This document shows positions 7,982 through 15,591 of a stretch of DNA of 16,353 nucleotides, piece after piece; the stretch's first letter is position 1, and every line of letters begins with the position of its first letter. The notes below the pieces were generated by a model, which worked only from the letters and a program-made list of their open reading frames with translations, was not told the origin of the DNA and searched no databases. The DNA comes from Candidatus Thorarchaeota archaeon. GTDB lineage: Archaea; Asgardarchaeota; Thorarchaeia; Thorarchaeales; Thorarchaeaceae. Location: NCBI GenBank assembly GCA_030642465.1, contig DAOWNS010000014.1, positions 1-16,353 on the forward strand. The letters run 5' to 3'. A program made the translations under genes and the position numbers.

Positions 7982-9003
7982 TTCGAAGGGAACTTAGCTT
8001 TCCATCTCTTGGCAAGCTCAGTCGATGTGAGAATCTCGGGGTCCGCCTCGATGATTAGGGACAGCAATTTTCTGTATGCATTATGGTGTTTCGGATGACC
8101 AAAATCCTCCTGATCCGGATGAATCACGAACACTGCGAGACCCCCTTTGGACTTGATATAGTCTAATTTCTTCTTCCAAACCTTCAGCATGGACTGCTCT
8201 GAAAGACGATAGTAGTAGAGTAGAGTCCAGTCTTGAGGCATTGAAACTGGGAATTCCAACATACCGCTTCTTTGCCATTCAGTTCCGTTGAAGTATAGTG
8301 GATAGAACGGAAAGATTGTTCTACTTCCGGTAGAGGCGTAACCGGTTGTTGACGCATCGGTATCGGGAAAAGAGGAGTCCCAGTAGAATCCCTCCTCAGT
8401 TAGGATTCGCACCATCTGTTTAGTGCGATGCAATAGAGGTGCCCGGTAACCCAGAAGTGATACACCCAAGCTCCTACCTATGGAAGCAGCCTCTTTGATT
8501 CGTTCTCTCTGCTCCGATGGAGTCAGATAAGCGAACTTCCCGTCATGGTGAAGGCCATGAATGCCCACATCAAAGCCATCATCTAGTAGCGATTTCACTA
8601 GCTGTTTGGAAACGTCGTATTCGTAGGACTTGGGTACAATATTGAATGTGGACACGAAGTTCATCTGCTTCTCAATCTCAACAAACTTGGAAAGTCCGTA
8701 ATCATAGCCAAGTCGTGTATCCACATCATGAGTCATCAATACACCAAAGTCTTTGTCCCAGAATTCTCTCTTCTCATCAGTGGTAGGATCCAATCTATCG
8801 GCAAGGTCGTCTATCGGAAATGACCTTCTCGGCACACCTGACGATCGATTCCCCATGATGGAAACGAGTGAAACAAACTTGTCCCGGATTTGGTACGGGA
8901 TATACTGAATCAGATTGAGACTCATTCCGATCTGAAATCCTATACCGGGGTCGTAGGGAATGTCCATCTCATTCCTGTAGTAGTCACTCTTTGAGATTTT
9001 CAA
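7978..9003 (-). CDS. Polysaccharide deacetylase (NodB-homology) family protein
   Basis: NodB-fold enzymes remove N- or O-acetyl groups from glycans using a metal bound by Asp-His-His. The 341-residue product shows motif 1 as THDVDT (91-96; D93 and D95 the likely base and metal ligand), motif 2 HGLHH (H149 and H153), motif 3 GYRAP (185-189), motif 4 around WDSSFPDTD (208-216) and motif 5 VIHP (293-296). All catalytic positions appear present. There is no signal peptide or membrane segment, so it is probably cytoplasmic. The TTG start has GGTGGAG 5 bases upstream. It follows the acyltransferase gene by 18 bases, so the two form an operon that may exchange acetyl groups on the same glycan. Its TAA stop interlocks with the TAG stop of the convergent gene. 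Confidence 0.85.
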   Translation of the reverse strand: MKISKSDYYRNEMDIPYDPGIGFQIGMSLNLIQYIPYQIRDKFVSLVSIMGNRSSGVPRRSFPIDDLADRLDPTTDEKREFWDKDFGVLMTHDVDTRLGYDYGLSKFVEIEKQMNFVSTFNIVPKSYEYDVSKQLVKSLLDDGFDVGIHGLHHDGKFAYLTPSEQRERIKEAASIGRSLGVSLLGYRAPLLHRTKQMVRILTEEGFYWDSSFPDTDASTTGYASTGSRTIFPFYPLYFNGTEWQRSGMLEFPVSMPQDWTLLYYYRLSEQSMLKVWKKKLDYIKSKGGLAVFVIHPDQEDFGHPKHHNAYRKLLSLIIEADPEILTSTELAKRWKAKFPSN

Positions 9004-9008
9004 GCTCT

Positions 9009-9015
9009 CTCCACC
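9009..9015 (-). promoter_or_regulatory. Shine-Dalgarno fixing the TTG start of the deacetylase
   Basis: Read on the minus strand this is GGTGGAG, 5 bases before TTG 9003. It matches the archaeal 16S 3' end well and makes TTG more likely than the internal ATG at codon 13. Confidence 0.65.
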
Positions 9016-9021
9016 ATCAAT

Positions 9022-10506
9022 CTAGGACATGTACTTGAGCCAATGACCATATCTACTCAGAAAACCGCTCATCATGACGCTTACATTTGTGTGTAGTCCA
9101 CCCCACTCGCTGGCTTCGAGGTCAAACCACCAGCTGCCTTCTTCCTCCAACCTCTTCCTCCGCGTTTCATCAATGGCAATGAGCGACACCACTAGAGTCC
9201 TGTCCTTTACTAGACTCCATACGTCATCTGTATTCTCAAACATGAACAGAATGTGGTTATCAACCTTTGATGAGGGGCCCTTAGGAGTTCTAAACAAGGC
9301 AGCCCCGTAGCTCTCCTCATTCTTGGGGTCTTCAATGATCCAGTCCTCGATTCTAAGATAACCAACTAGGTCAACCAGTACATTCCTCAGAATCTCGCGC
9401 TTCTCTGCGTCCGTGAACCTCTTGATGTACTCTTCATCTCTTCGAAGTACCTTCGCGGGGACTCCTGCAGCAAGAGCCCGTGCAGGAACATCCTTGTTCA
9501 CAACAGCGCCTGCGCCAATAGTAGCTTCCTTGCCTATGTGCACATTAGGTAGTACGAACACTCGCCATGGAAACCAGACACCATCTTCAATCGTGATTGG
9601 CCCAAAAGCCACTGGAAATCCATCTAGAATGGGCTGCCATGTGCCATGAGTAAAGAGGTAGTTGTAGCCTCCAATACCAACTCTCTTTCCAATCTTGATT
9701 GGATGCGTGGGATTCAGAACACTGCCCGAGAATATCATGGATAGGTCTCCGATTTCAATGACTGATTTGTCAGTCTTCAGGCCTCCGATGTAGACCTGTT
9801 CCTGTATCGTGACCTCTTCTCCGATTGTTACCTTGTGTGTATCGATAATCACGAGCATTCCAAGTTTTGAATATCTGCCAAGACGGAACTCGTTCGCTCT
9901 AATCATGCATGCCATCCCTATCTTCGCATGATCTCCAATTACCACCTTCTTGCATTCAAGAATTGAGAGTAGGCCCATTGATACGCCTTCACCTATCTCT
10001 GCGCCTCTCCGCCTGTAGTATGCTATCTTGATTCCTGATGGAAGTAAACCAATGGTCGCCATCTTACCAATAGGCATACTTGCTAGGTCTGGATCATCCT
10101 CAGGAATTCGTCCGAAGAAACGCGGACAGAGGAAGACCACGAGCAGCACGATAAAGCCGAAGCGTCCTGCGAATGTATCATAATCAGATAATATACCATC
10201 CAGTGGAAGGGCAAGAAAGAAGAGCCCATGTAGCAGACTGAATGCGAAAAAGAGAATTGCCCAAATGAATCCAATCCGAAATAGAACCCCACCAGTGTAT
10301 TCCGAGCCTACGTTTCTGAAGAAAACCCGTGCCACAAGCAGAATGAGCAGGATTAGAGCTAATGACTCCAGGACATAAGATGCGTAGACGTCCATTAGGG
10401 CATGTATGTAGTGCTCCCAGAGAATGCCCAATACCATTGCTATGGCTGGTAGCACAATCCAGAAGGTCAGCGCATAGGCATTTCTGTTTATATTCGTCTG
10501 ATGCAT
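9022..10506 (-). CDS. Membrane-anchored left-handed beta-helix acyltransferase with C-terminal extension
   Basis: Residue numbers are from ATG 10506 (494 residues); TTG codons at 10536 and 10557 are in-frame alternatives without a convincing ribosome site. The N-terminal third has about four hydrophobic spans (11-32, 44-63, 74-100, 115-128). It is followed by a hexapeptide-repeat beta-helix (about 168-353) with repeated I-G-x-x-x-x-I units such as VTIGEEVTIQEQVYIGG and IGKEATIGAGAVV, ending in the usual AAGVPAKVLRRDEEYI. This fold transfers acetyl or other acyl groups to sugars. H287 in FTHGTW is a possible catalytic histidine. The last ~110 residues form an extra soluble domain (about 383-494) that I do not recognise. 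The product probably acts at the inner face of the membrane on a lipid-linked or surface glycan, with the deacetylase downstream in the operon. Confidence 0.8.
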   Translation of the reverse strand: MHQTNINRNAYALTFWIVLPAIAMVLGILWEHYIHALMDVYASYVLESLALILLILLVARVFFRNVGSEYTGGVLFRIGFIWAILFFAFSLLHGLFFLALPLDGILSDYDTFAGRFGFIVLLVVFLCPRFFGRIPEDDPDLASMPIGKMATIGLLPSGIKIAYYRRRGAEIGEGVSMGLLSILECKKVVIGDHAKIGMACMIRANEFRLGRYSKLGMLVIIDTHKVTIGEEVTIQEQVYIGGLKTDKSVIEIGDLSMIFSGSVLNPTHPIKIGKRVGIGGYNYLFTHGTWQPILDGFPVAFGPITIEDGVWFPWRVFVLPNVHIGKEATIGAGAVVNKDVPARALAAGVPAKVLRRDEEYIKRFTDAEKREILRNVLVDLVGYLRIEDWIIEDPKNEESYGAALFRTPKGPSSKVDNHILFMFENTDDVWSLVKDRTLVVSLIAIDETRRKRLEEEGSWWFDLEASEWGGLHTNVSVMMSGFLSRYGHWLKYMS

Positions 10507-10595
10507 GTCTTCACGTTCCCAGTCATCACAATTCAATAGCCCACTATGAGGGGGCAATCAAGATAAATCGTCTGTGGAATCAGCCTCGACTGTGC

Positions 10596-10608
10596 GTTAT
10601 ATATTACC
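10596..10608 (-). promoter_or_regulatory. TATA-box promoter of the acyltransferase-deacetylase unit
   Basis: On the minus strand this reads GGTAATATATAAC, a good archaeal TATA box. Transcription would start near 10575, leaving about 70 bases before ATG 10506 or about 18 before TTG 10557. The element is nearly symmetric and could also serve the plus-strand gene at 10741. Confidence 0.5.
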
Positions 10609-10672
10609 ATTGTCCTGACTAGTCCCCTGCAGCTCAGAGAATGAATGCTATGGATAACTTCTCCGAGGTTAG

Positions 10673-10686
10673 AAAAGGTTAATTAC
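10673..10686 (+). promoter_or_regulatory. Candidate BRE/TATA for the GT-C-like membrane protein
   Basis: AAAAGG followed by TTAATTA (10679-10685) resembles a BRE plus a weak TATA box and would place transcription initiation near 10708, about 33 bases before the ATG at 10741. Confidence 0.35.
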
Positions 10687-10740
10687 CGCCACTGAGGGGA
10701 AATTGCGAAACACCCATTCCCGCACGGCGGTTGTAAGAAG

Positions 10741-12087
10741 ATGCTCAGCGCAATTTCTCTCACCATATACGAGTTCAGAAAATACCTCGTGCTGACCTTG
10801 GCCATCTCAATAATTGCAATCCCCATTGCAGATGCGATGGTCATCGAACGTGATCGCAACAGAAACGAGATGTACGGAGAAGCATTCTGGATATATGGGT
10901 TCGGCGTATACAGCATGACTGACCAAGAACTGGCTGAAGCGCTTCCCCCCGAATGGGGTTACAACGATGGTGATCACGTACTTCCAGGATATCTTGGCAA
11001 CATTACCTACGAGTATCCTGTATTTGGACTAATATTCTTCGCAGTCGCAACTTGGCTTTTTCCTGGTGTGAATGAACTACAGCCTCTCTGGATTAACTTC
11101 GTTCTTGTGCTTGTGTTCAACCTGAACTTGGTCCTCATTGCGATTCTCCTTCGCGATAAGATTTACAAGGTACAATGGGCTCGTCTTTTCTTCGCAGGGT
11201 ACTTCATCTACGGCTTGGTAATGTCTGCGGGCGGGGGGAAGCTGGAACCAATAGTGGACTGTCTTCTTTTAATTGCACTAGTATTGCAGAAAGAGGGCCA
11301 GATGAATAAAGCGATGCTCACCCTGGGGTTGTCGGTGCAGACAAAGATTTACTCCGGAGTGGCATTTCCAATAATGTTCCTAATCGCCCCCAGCTCATCA
11401 ATCTGGTTCTTCTTGTCATCTCTTCTAACGATAATTCCCTTCACTTTTCTTGGAGCCAGTTTTGATTCGCTCATTTCACATTTCTTCAACACTTCTTCGT
11501 ATAGCACGGAAATAGTCAATCCTATGTATCCCGGATTGCTCTTCACGACGCCGACAAAGGGTCCGCTTGCTGGAGTGACGTATCTCTGGCTTCCTGCATT
11601 GATTCCAATTATAATTTACATAGTTTTCATGTTTCTTACAGTAGGGAATTACCTCCCCGATAAGGAAGAATTCACTAAAGCCTCTTGGCGAGAGAAACTG
11701 AATCTCCTTATGCCGTTCTATATCTATATGCTTCCAGCAATCCTATTCTATTTTCGTTGGGAAATGCCATGGTATGTCTTTTGGTTAGGCCCCATGGCGA
11801 TTTTTCTCAAGAATGATGAACAAGCCATGGGCTATCTCAGGGAGATTGCTCTGGTAGCTCTCCTCTATACTATCGGAGTCTTCATCAACTGGCCTTACTT
11901 CATTGCAGGACCGTTACCAGATTTCTCAGAACATTTCAAGACCGGATGGTGGGCTCTGGGTGGACTAGCACTAATAATAGGGCTAGCTGGAGTTTCATAT
12001 TTCGTATGGAAAGCTACATTTGATCGTAGAGAACGGCTAGCTGTTAGGCGGCATGATGCAGAAGCACGTGGCGAGCTAATAATCTGA
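10741..12087 (+). CDS. Polytopic membrane protein, probable GT-C (GT87/mannosyltransferase-like) glycosyltransferase
   Basis: 448 residues with roughly nine to ten hydrophobic spans: an N-terminal one (14-34), then spans near 93-107, 117-137, 149-163, 170-183, 207-235, 280-300, 323-337, 367-385 and 404-423. The long polar loop after the first span (35-90), with the acidic pair in ERDRN and a conserved-looking YEYP (90-93), is the usual plan of GT-C enzymes, which use lipid-phosphate sugars at the membrane. The GKLEP and QTKIYSG segments (166-170, 200-206) also recall the polyprenyl-phosphate-mannose transferase group. Similarity is by pattern only, so substrate is unknown and a non-enzymatic membrane protein is possible. 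It diverges from the acyltransferase unit and ends 4 bases from the convergent ribL stop. Confidence 0.55.
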   Translation: MLSAISLTIYEFRKYLVLTLAISIIAIPIADAMVIERDRNRNEMYGEAFWIYGFGVYSMTDQELAEALPPEWGYNDGDHVLPGYLGNITYEYPVFGLIFFAVATWLFPGVNELQPLWINFVLVLVFNLNLVLIAILLRDKIYKVQWARLFFAGYFIYGLVMSAGGGKLEPIVDCLLLIALVLQKEGQMNKAMLTLGLSVQTKIYSGVAFPIMFLIAPSSSIWFFLSSLLTIIPFTFLGASFDSLISHFFNTSSYSTEIVNPMYPGLLFTTPTKGPLAGVTYLWLPALIPIIIYIVFMFLTVGNYLPDKEEFTKASWREKLNLLMPFYIYMLPAILFYFRWEMPWYVFWLGPMAIFLKNDEQAMGYLREIALVALLYTIGVFINWPYFIAGPLPDFSEHFKTGWWALGGLALIIGLAGVSYFVWKATFDRRERLAVRRHDAEARGELII

Positions 12088-12091
12088 GTAG

Positions 12092-12553
12092 TTAACGGGC
12101 TCGGCCATTCTCTCTATAGTAGTCGATTATCCGCTTTCTAATTAACGTTGATGAGCATAGACCATCAGCCTTCATCTTCTCGAGCCTAGTAATTTTCGTG
12201 CTCAGTCCGGCTTCGGACAGTCGCTCCTCAATGGCGTCCGTATTGGCATTCTGATCATATCCAAGAGCCACGATATCTGGTTTAATGGCATGCACAATGA
12301 GTGATTGGTCTTCAGTATCATATCCGAGGACAGCTCTATCAACCACCTCTAAGGACTCAACAAGTCGACGCCTTTGTTCTTGTGGGAAGACTGGCGGGGC
12401 TCCTCTCTGCTTCTCTATGGTCTTATCGAGAGCTATAACGACAATTAGCTCGCCACCCTCACCTGCTAGTTGTCTAGCTTGGCTAAGGTATGCAAGATGT
12501 CCAAGGTGTAAAATATCAAACTTACCCGCTGCTAGGACTCTCTTACCAAGCAT
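12092..12553 (-). CDS. ribL: FAD synthase, archaeal RibL type (cytidylyltransferase-like)
   Basis: 153 residues, one nucleotidyltransferase domain. The archaeal RibL family adenylates FMN to FAD. Seen: the N-terminal GKFDILHLGH (10-19) containing the HxGH nucleotide-binding signature; a conserved middle PDIVALGYDQ (92-101); and the C-terminal CSSTLIRKRI (133-142), matching the ISSTxIR motif. Length agrees with single-domain archaeal members. Related glycerol-3-phosphate or ethanolamine-phosphate cytidylyltransferases share these motifs, but LGYDQ followed by a cysteine just before SSTLIRKRI fits RibL best. AGGTGG 7 bases before the ATG supports the start. It lies 28 bases downstream of the winged-helix gene and is probably the last gene of the cdc48 transcript. 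Confidence 0.85.
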   Translation of the reverse strand: MLGKRVLAAGKFDILHLGHLAYLSQARQLAGEGGELIVVIALDKTIEKQRGAPPVFPQEQRRRLVESLEVVDRAVLGYDTEDQSLIVHAIKPDIVALGYDQNANTDAIEERLSEAGLSTKITRLEKMKADGLCSSTLIRKRIIDYYRENGRAR

Positions 12554-12581
12554 AGGATTTCCACCTTAATACCGAGGCGCA

Positions 12582-12860
12582 CTAGTCCTCATCCACTGCA
12601 AGGAACTCTCTACCCTCTCCAACGACTTCTATACGACGCTTAGTCCTTGTGATTTGACTGACATGCACGAGGCCGTTGATTTCAAGCTGCATTAGAGCCG
12701 AGTTAAGCTCAGCTTCACTAGGTTCTTTGCCAATCTCTTTCTTTAACGCCCTTCTGAGCTCATCCTCTAGGACGACTCCATGACGTTTCTTTAGTATATT
12801 AACCACCAGGTTCCTAAGCGGTATTGCTGTCCAAGTCGCCAATCCACAATCACTTCCCAT
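12582..12860 (-). CDS. Small winged-helix protein downstream of cdc48
   Basis: 92 residues. The pattern is a compact winged helix: an N-terminal helix (LRNLVVNILKKRHG), a second helix pair (LEDELRRALKKEIG), a recognition-type helix (SEAELNSALMQLEINGL), then a beta wing (VHVSQITRTKRRIEVV). It has a short acidic tail. It starts 3 bases after the cdc48 stop, so translation is likely coupled. I do not recognise a named family. A nucleic-acid-binding or protein-interaction role is possible, and conserved neighbourhood would be needed to tie it to CDC48. There is no clear Shine-Dalgarno beyond possible coupling. Confidence 0.7.
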   Translation of the reverse strand: MGSDCGLATWTAIPLRNLVVNILKKRHGVVLEDELRRALKKEIGKEPSEAELNSALMQLEINGLVHVSQITRTKRRIEVVGEGREFLAVDED

Positions 12861-12863
12861 TAT

Positions 12864-13847
12864 TCATATGATTCCAGGACGTTGCGCCATTTCCGTCACA
12901 GCAATCCTTCGAAGTGCCTTATCCATTTTTTCGTAGTTCTCAAGGATCTGCGGCGTGACGGAAGCATGCAACGTTTTCAATGCTTCCTTGAAGTGCTTCA
13001 TTGAAACGATTTCAGCATCCATATTCTCCCTCAGAGCACGCATGCCTGCTTCCCTGCATAGTGCTTCAACATCGCCACCAACGAAATACTCGGTCATTTC
13101 CACCAGTTTCTCGATTGCTACATCCTCGTCAAGTGGCATGTTATTGGTATATATCTTGAATATCTTCTCTCGGCTACTCTTATCGGGTGCTGGCACATAG
13201 ACAAACCGGTCAAACCTGCCAGTTCTGAGAAGGGCTCTATCTATTAGCTCTGGACGATTTGTTGCCGCTAGAACAATCACATCTTTCATAGACTCAAGAC
13301 CGTCCATCTCTGTCAAGAGTTGACTAATGACTCTCTCAGTGACATGACTATCTCCAGCGCTATTGCCCCTCGTCGGAGCAATTGCATCAATCTCGTCAAA
13401 GAATATTATTGCCGGCGCTGCAGTTCTTGCTTTCCTGAAAATCTCACGCACCGCTTTTTCGCTCTCGCCCACCCACTTGGAGAGCAGTTCTGGGCCTTTG
13501 ACACTAATGAAATTCGCCTCGCTTTCCGTTGCCACAGCTCTAGCAAGAAGGGTCTTTCCAGCACCAGGTGGACCATAGATGAGAACGCCTTTTGGGGGCG
13601 AGATTCCTAGCCGCGTGAATGTCTCGGGCCTTTTGAGAGGCCACTCTACAACCTCGATCAACGTGTCTTTTATTTCTTGAAGCCCTCCAATATCGCTCCA
13701 GCGCACGTTTGGAATCTCAATGAATACCTCTCGCACTGCTGTCGGTTGAATCTCTCGTAGTGCTCCGAGGAAATCATCGTTGGTAACCTCCAACTGATCG
13801 AGCACATCTTGCGGTATCTCCTCTTCATCAAGGTTGATTTTTGGCAA
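12864..13847 (-). CDS. cdc48: CDC48/VAT second AAA domain (D2) and C-terminus, after an in-frame TAG
   Basis: The 327-residue piece is the D2 half of the archaeal CDC48 unfoldase. It shows the D1-D2 linker DEEEIPQDVLDQLEVTNDDF, Walker A GPPGAGKT (92-99), Walker B IIFFDE (147-152), sensor-1 N197 in ATN, and arginine-finger region ALLRTGRFDR with R208 and R211. A threonine replaces the usual proline in that last motif. It lies in the same frame as the upstream gene, separated by TAG plus three sense codons. The TTG at 13847 is only a nominal start: it has no good Shine-Dalgarno and corresponds to an internal leucine of full-length homologues. Either it is translated by reinitiation as a separate subunit, by readthrough as part of one 731-codon protein, or the gene is broken. 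Confidence 0.88.
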   Translation of the reverse strand: MPKINLDEEEIPQDVLDQLEVTNDDFLGALREIQPTAVREVFIEIPNVRWSDIGGLQEIKDTLIEVVEWPLKRPETFTRLGISPPKGVLIYGPPGAGKTLLARAVATESEANFISVKGPELLSKWVGESEKAVREIFRKARTAAPAIIFFDEIDAIAPTRGNSAGDSHVTERVISQLLTEMDGLESMKDVIVLAATNRPELIDRALLRTGRFDRFVYVPAPDKSSREKIFKIYTNNMPLDEDVAIEKLVEMTEYFVGGDVEALCREAGMRALRENMDAEIVSMKHFKEALKTLHASVTPQILENYEKMDKALRRIAVTEMAQRPGII

Positions 13848-13856
13848 GTATCTTCT

Positions 13857-13859
13857 CTA
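13857..13859 (-). other. In-frame TAG at the D1-D2 junction of cdc48
   Basis: Minus-strand codons run A-M-K-A-TAG-R-R-Y-L-P-K-I-N-L. In CDC48 homologues the same place reads A-M-x-A-L-R-R, and in this protein's own D2 the matching site is G-M-R-A-L-R. The expected codon is therefore leucine; TTG to TAG is a single base change. No frameshift is present. Confidence 0.9.
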
Positions 13860-15059
13860 TGCCTTCATTGCCGATTCTCTGCAGAGGGCATGAAGATCGG
13901 CCCCTACGAACCCATGTGTTCTACTAGCTAACGCTGCCAGATCAACACGTAAATCGCCTTCTTCTGTCAGGGGCATTCCCCTTGAATGGATATGAAGTAC
14001 CTCAAGTCTTCCCGTTTTATCTGGAACACCAATCTCAATCTCACGGTCAAACCTGCCAGGTCTTCTCAGTGCCGGGTCAATTGCATTCACTCTGTTTGTG
14101 GCCGCAATAACAACAACCTGTCCTCTAGATTTTAGACCATCCATTGTTGCTAGAAGTTGTGCGACAACCCTTCTTTCAACTTCCCCCTGCACATCCTCCC
14201 TTTTTGGTGCAATCGCGTCAATCTCATCTATGAAGATAATACTAGGAGCATTTTCTTCTGCGTCCTCGAAGATTTTACGAAGCTTCTGTTCTGACTCACC
14301 GTAGAATTTCGACATGATCTCAGGCCCATTGATGTGAATAAAATTCGCTTCTGACTCGCTAGCCACAGCCTTAGCCAAGAGTGTCTTTCCAGTGCCCGGT
14401 GGACCGTGGAGGATCAGTCCTCGCGGAGGGTCAATTCCCAGCCTCTTGAAGAGCTCTGGATGCTTCATGGGAAGCTCGACCATCTCTCTAATGCGCTGGA
14501 TCTCATCTGATAGGCCACCTATCTCCTCATATGTGACCTGTGCCGCACCAACGACATCACCGGTGGGTTTCTCGGCAATCGTAAGTATAGTTGAATGCTG
14601 CACAACAACGGTGCCAGCAGGTTTTATCGATATAACTTTGAAGGGAATCGCTCGTCCTAAAATTGGGATGAATACAGTGTCTTGAGGAGTCACAGGACAG
14701 TTAAGCAACTTCCTTTTCACAAACTCTTCGAATCTCGGCTCGGGTCTGATTGGAACCGAGGTTGGGGCAAGTGTGACATTGCGAGCGGGTTCTTCGTTTG
14801 CTCTTGAAACTGTCACCTTCTCGCTTAAGCTAATGCCCGCATTTCTTCTAATCCGGCCGTCCATTCTGATGATCTCGCGGCCCTTATCGCCTTGATAGGC
14901 TGGCCAAGCAATGGCAGCGGTTACTCGCTTGCCTTTGATTTGAATTATGTCTCCTGTCCTGACACCCAGTTTCTCCATTGATACGGCGTCAATTCTTACT
15001 ATGAATCGCCCGATGTCTCTGTGCTCAGCCTCTGCAACTTTCAGAATAATTTCTACCAT
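13857..15059 (-). CDS. cdc48: CDC48/VAT N-terminal domain plus first AAA domain (D1)
   Basis: CDC48 (VAT, p97) is a hexameric ATP-driven unfoldase that prepares proteins for degradation or complex disassembly. The 400-residue piece contains the double-psi barrel N-domain (about 1-90), the second N subdomain (about 95-165), then D1: GGLSDEIQRIREMVELP (181-197), Walker A GPPGTGKT (219-226), Walker B IIFIDE (274-279), sensor-1 N322 and arginine fingers R333/R336 in RRPGRFDR. The protein stops at AMKA, just before the linker to D2. ATG 15059 has GGAGGT 12 bases upstream. With the D2 piece in the same frame, the total is about 731 codons, typical for the family. Confidence 0.93.
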   Translation of the reverse strand: MVEIILKVAEAEHRDIGRFIVRIDAVSMEKLGVRTGDIIQIKGKRVTAAIAWPAYQGDKGREIIRMDGRIRRNAGISLSEKVTVSRANEEPARNVTLAPTSVPIRPEPRFEEFVKRKLLNCPVTPQDTVFIPILGRAIPFKVISIKPAGTVVVQHSTILTIAEKPTGDVVGAAQVTYEEIGGLSDEIQRIREMVELPMKHPELFKRLGIDPPRGLILHGPPGTGKTLLAKAVASESEANFIHINGPEIMSKFYGESEQKLRKIFEDAEENAPSIIFIDEIDAIAPKREDVQGEVERRVVAQLLATMDGLKSRGQVVVIAATNRVNAIDPALRRPGRFDREIEIGVPDKTGRLEVLHIHSRGMPLTEEGDLRVDLAALASRTHGFVGADLHALCRESAMKA

Positions 15060-15071
15060 TAGCTAAACGCA

Positions 15072-15077
15072 ACCTCC
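15072..15077 (-). promoter_or_regulatory. Shine-Dalgarno of cdc48
   Basis: GGAGGT on the minus strand, 12 bases before ATG 15059. The sequence match is strong but the spacing is rather long. Confidence 0.5.
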
Positions 15078-15183
15078 ATGGTATGAGTTTGCAGTCCAGA
15101 AACAAGGACGGTAAATCCCTATCAATGAATGCCGTCTTGTTACTCTGTCCTGATTTTCCGTTAAAGAGTATTTCTCTACAACC

Positions 15184-15192
15184 GATATAATT
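15184..15192 (-). promoter_or_regulatory. Candidate TATA box of cdc48 in the 246-base gap
   Basis: On the minus strand this reads AATTATATC and would give a leader of about 100 bases. A second AT-rich element (TTTATATTG, about 15238-15246) lies further upstream. The gap between aEF-1beta and cdc48 otherwise contains no recognisable gene or RNA. Confidence 0.35.
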
Positions 15193-15305
15193 TGGTATGT
15201 TCCAACTCCTGGTGTATGAATGCCGCACGCTGATTTCAATATAAACTCTGACTTACCTGGTATCATAGCTATATGGAATCGCGCCACCTAGGATTGCTCT
15301 CATAA

Positions 15306-15572
15306 TCATATTCGTGAAACCATCTCGACTTCTACCTGCGCAACGCCATCCAAGGCGCTTATGGCTGCCTCGATGTCGTCAGTTCCCCCCATAGACTCTT
15401 CCCTGGCAACGTTCATTCTGAGAGCCTTGAGACCAAATGCTACTGGAATAACCTCATTGGCTCTGATGTCAGTGCCCTCTGGAATGGCGCCTTTAACACG
15501 TTCCAGCAAGTCATCCATATTCATGTCAATACCATCTGGCATGATTTTTAGTGTGATAATTACTCTTGCCAT
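15306..15572 (-). CDS. ef1b: Elongation factor 1-beta (aEF-1B)
   Basis: 88 residues from ATG 15572. aEF-1beta is the guanine-nucleotide exchange factor of archaeal EF-1alpha in protein synthesis. The whole protein matches the family: the start ARVIITLKIMPDG, the middle DDLLERVKGAIPEGTDI, the conserved IPVAFGLKALRMNV, and the end VAQVEVEMVSRI, with the usual length of about 90. A GTG four codons upstream is possible, but GTGGTG then serves as Shine-Dalgarno 6 bases before the ATG. It lies 19 bases after the zinc-ribbon gene, an arrangement common in archaea. Confidence 0.95.
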   Translation of the reverse strand: MARVIITLKIMPDGIDMNMDDLLERVKGAIPEGTDIRANEVIPVAFGLKALRMNVAREESMGGTDDIEAAISALDGVAQVEVEMVSRI

Positions 15573-15591
15573 TCTCCGCACCACTGCCTAT

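Noticed and set aside
10507..10557. Longer start of the acyltransferase at TTG 10557
   Set aside because: There is no ribosome-binding site before it and the extra residues precede the first membrane span without family features. It cannot be excluded, because the predicted transcript start is upstream of it.
10686..10731. CCGCC and GGCGG inverted repeat before the membrane-protein gene
   Set aside because: A 5-base stem with a 36-base loop is too weak to call a regulatory hairpin.
13857..13859. General reassignment of TAG to an amino acid in this genome
   Set aside because: Six other genes here appear to end at TAG (the winged-helix regulator, deoC, the PP-loop protein, the acyltransferase, the small winged-helix gene and the zinc-ribbon gene), versus four TAA and four TGA. 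TAG is not depleted, so a wholesale code change is unlikely; a local effect remains possible.
15063..15287. A 74-codon minus-strand frame filling the gap between aEF-1beta and cdc48
   Set aside because: It starts with GTG without a Shine-Dalgarno, has no recognisable domain, is rich in Cys/His/Trp as random frames often are, and contains TATA-like elements that fit a promoter region better.
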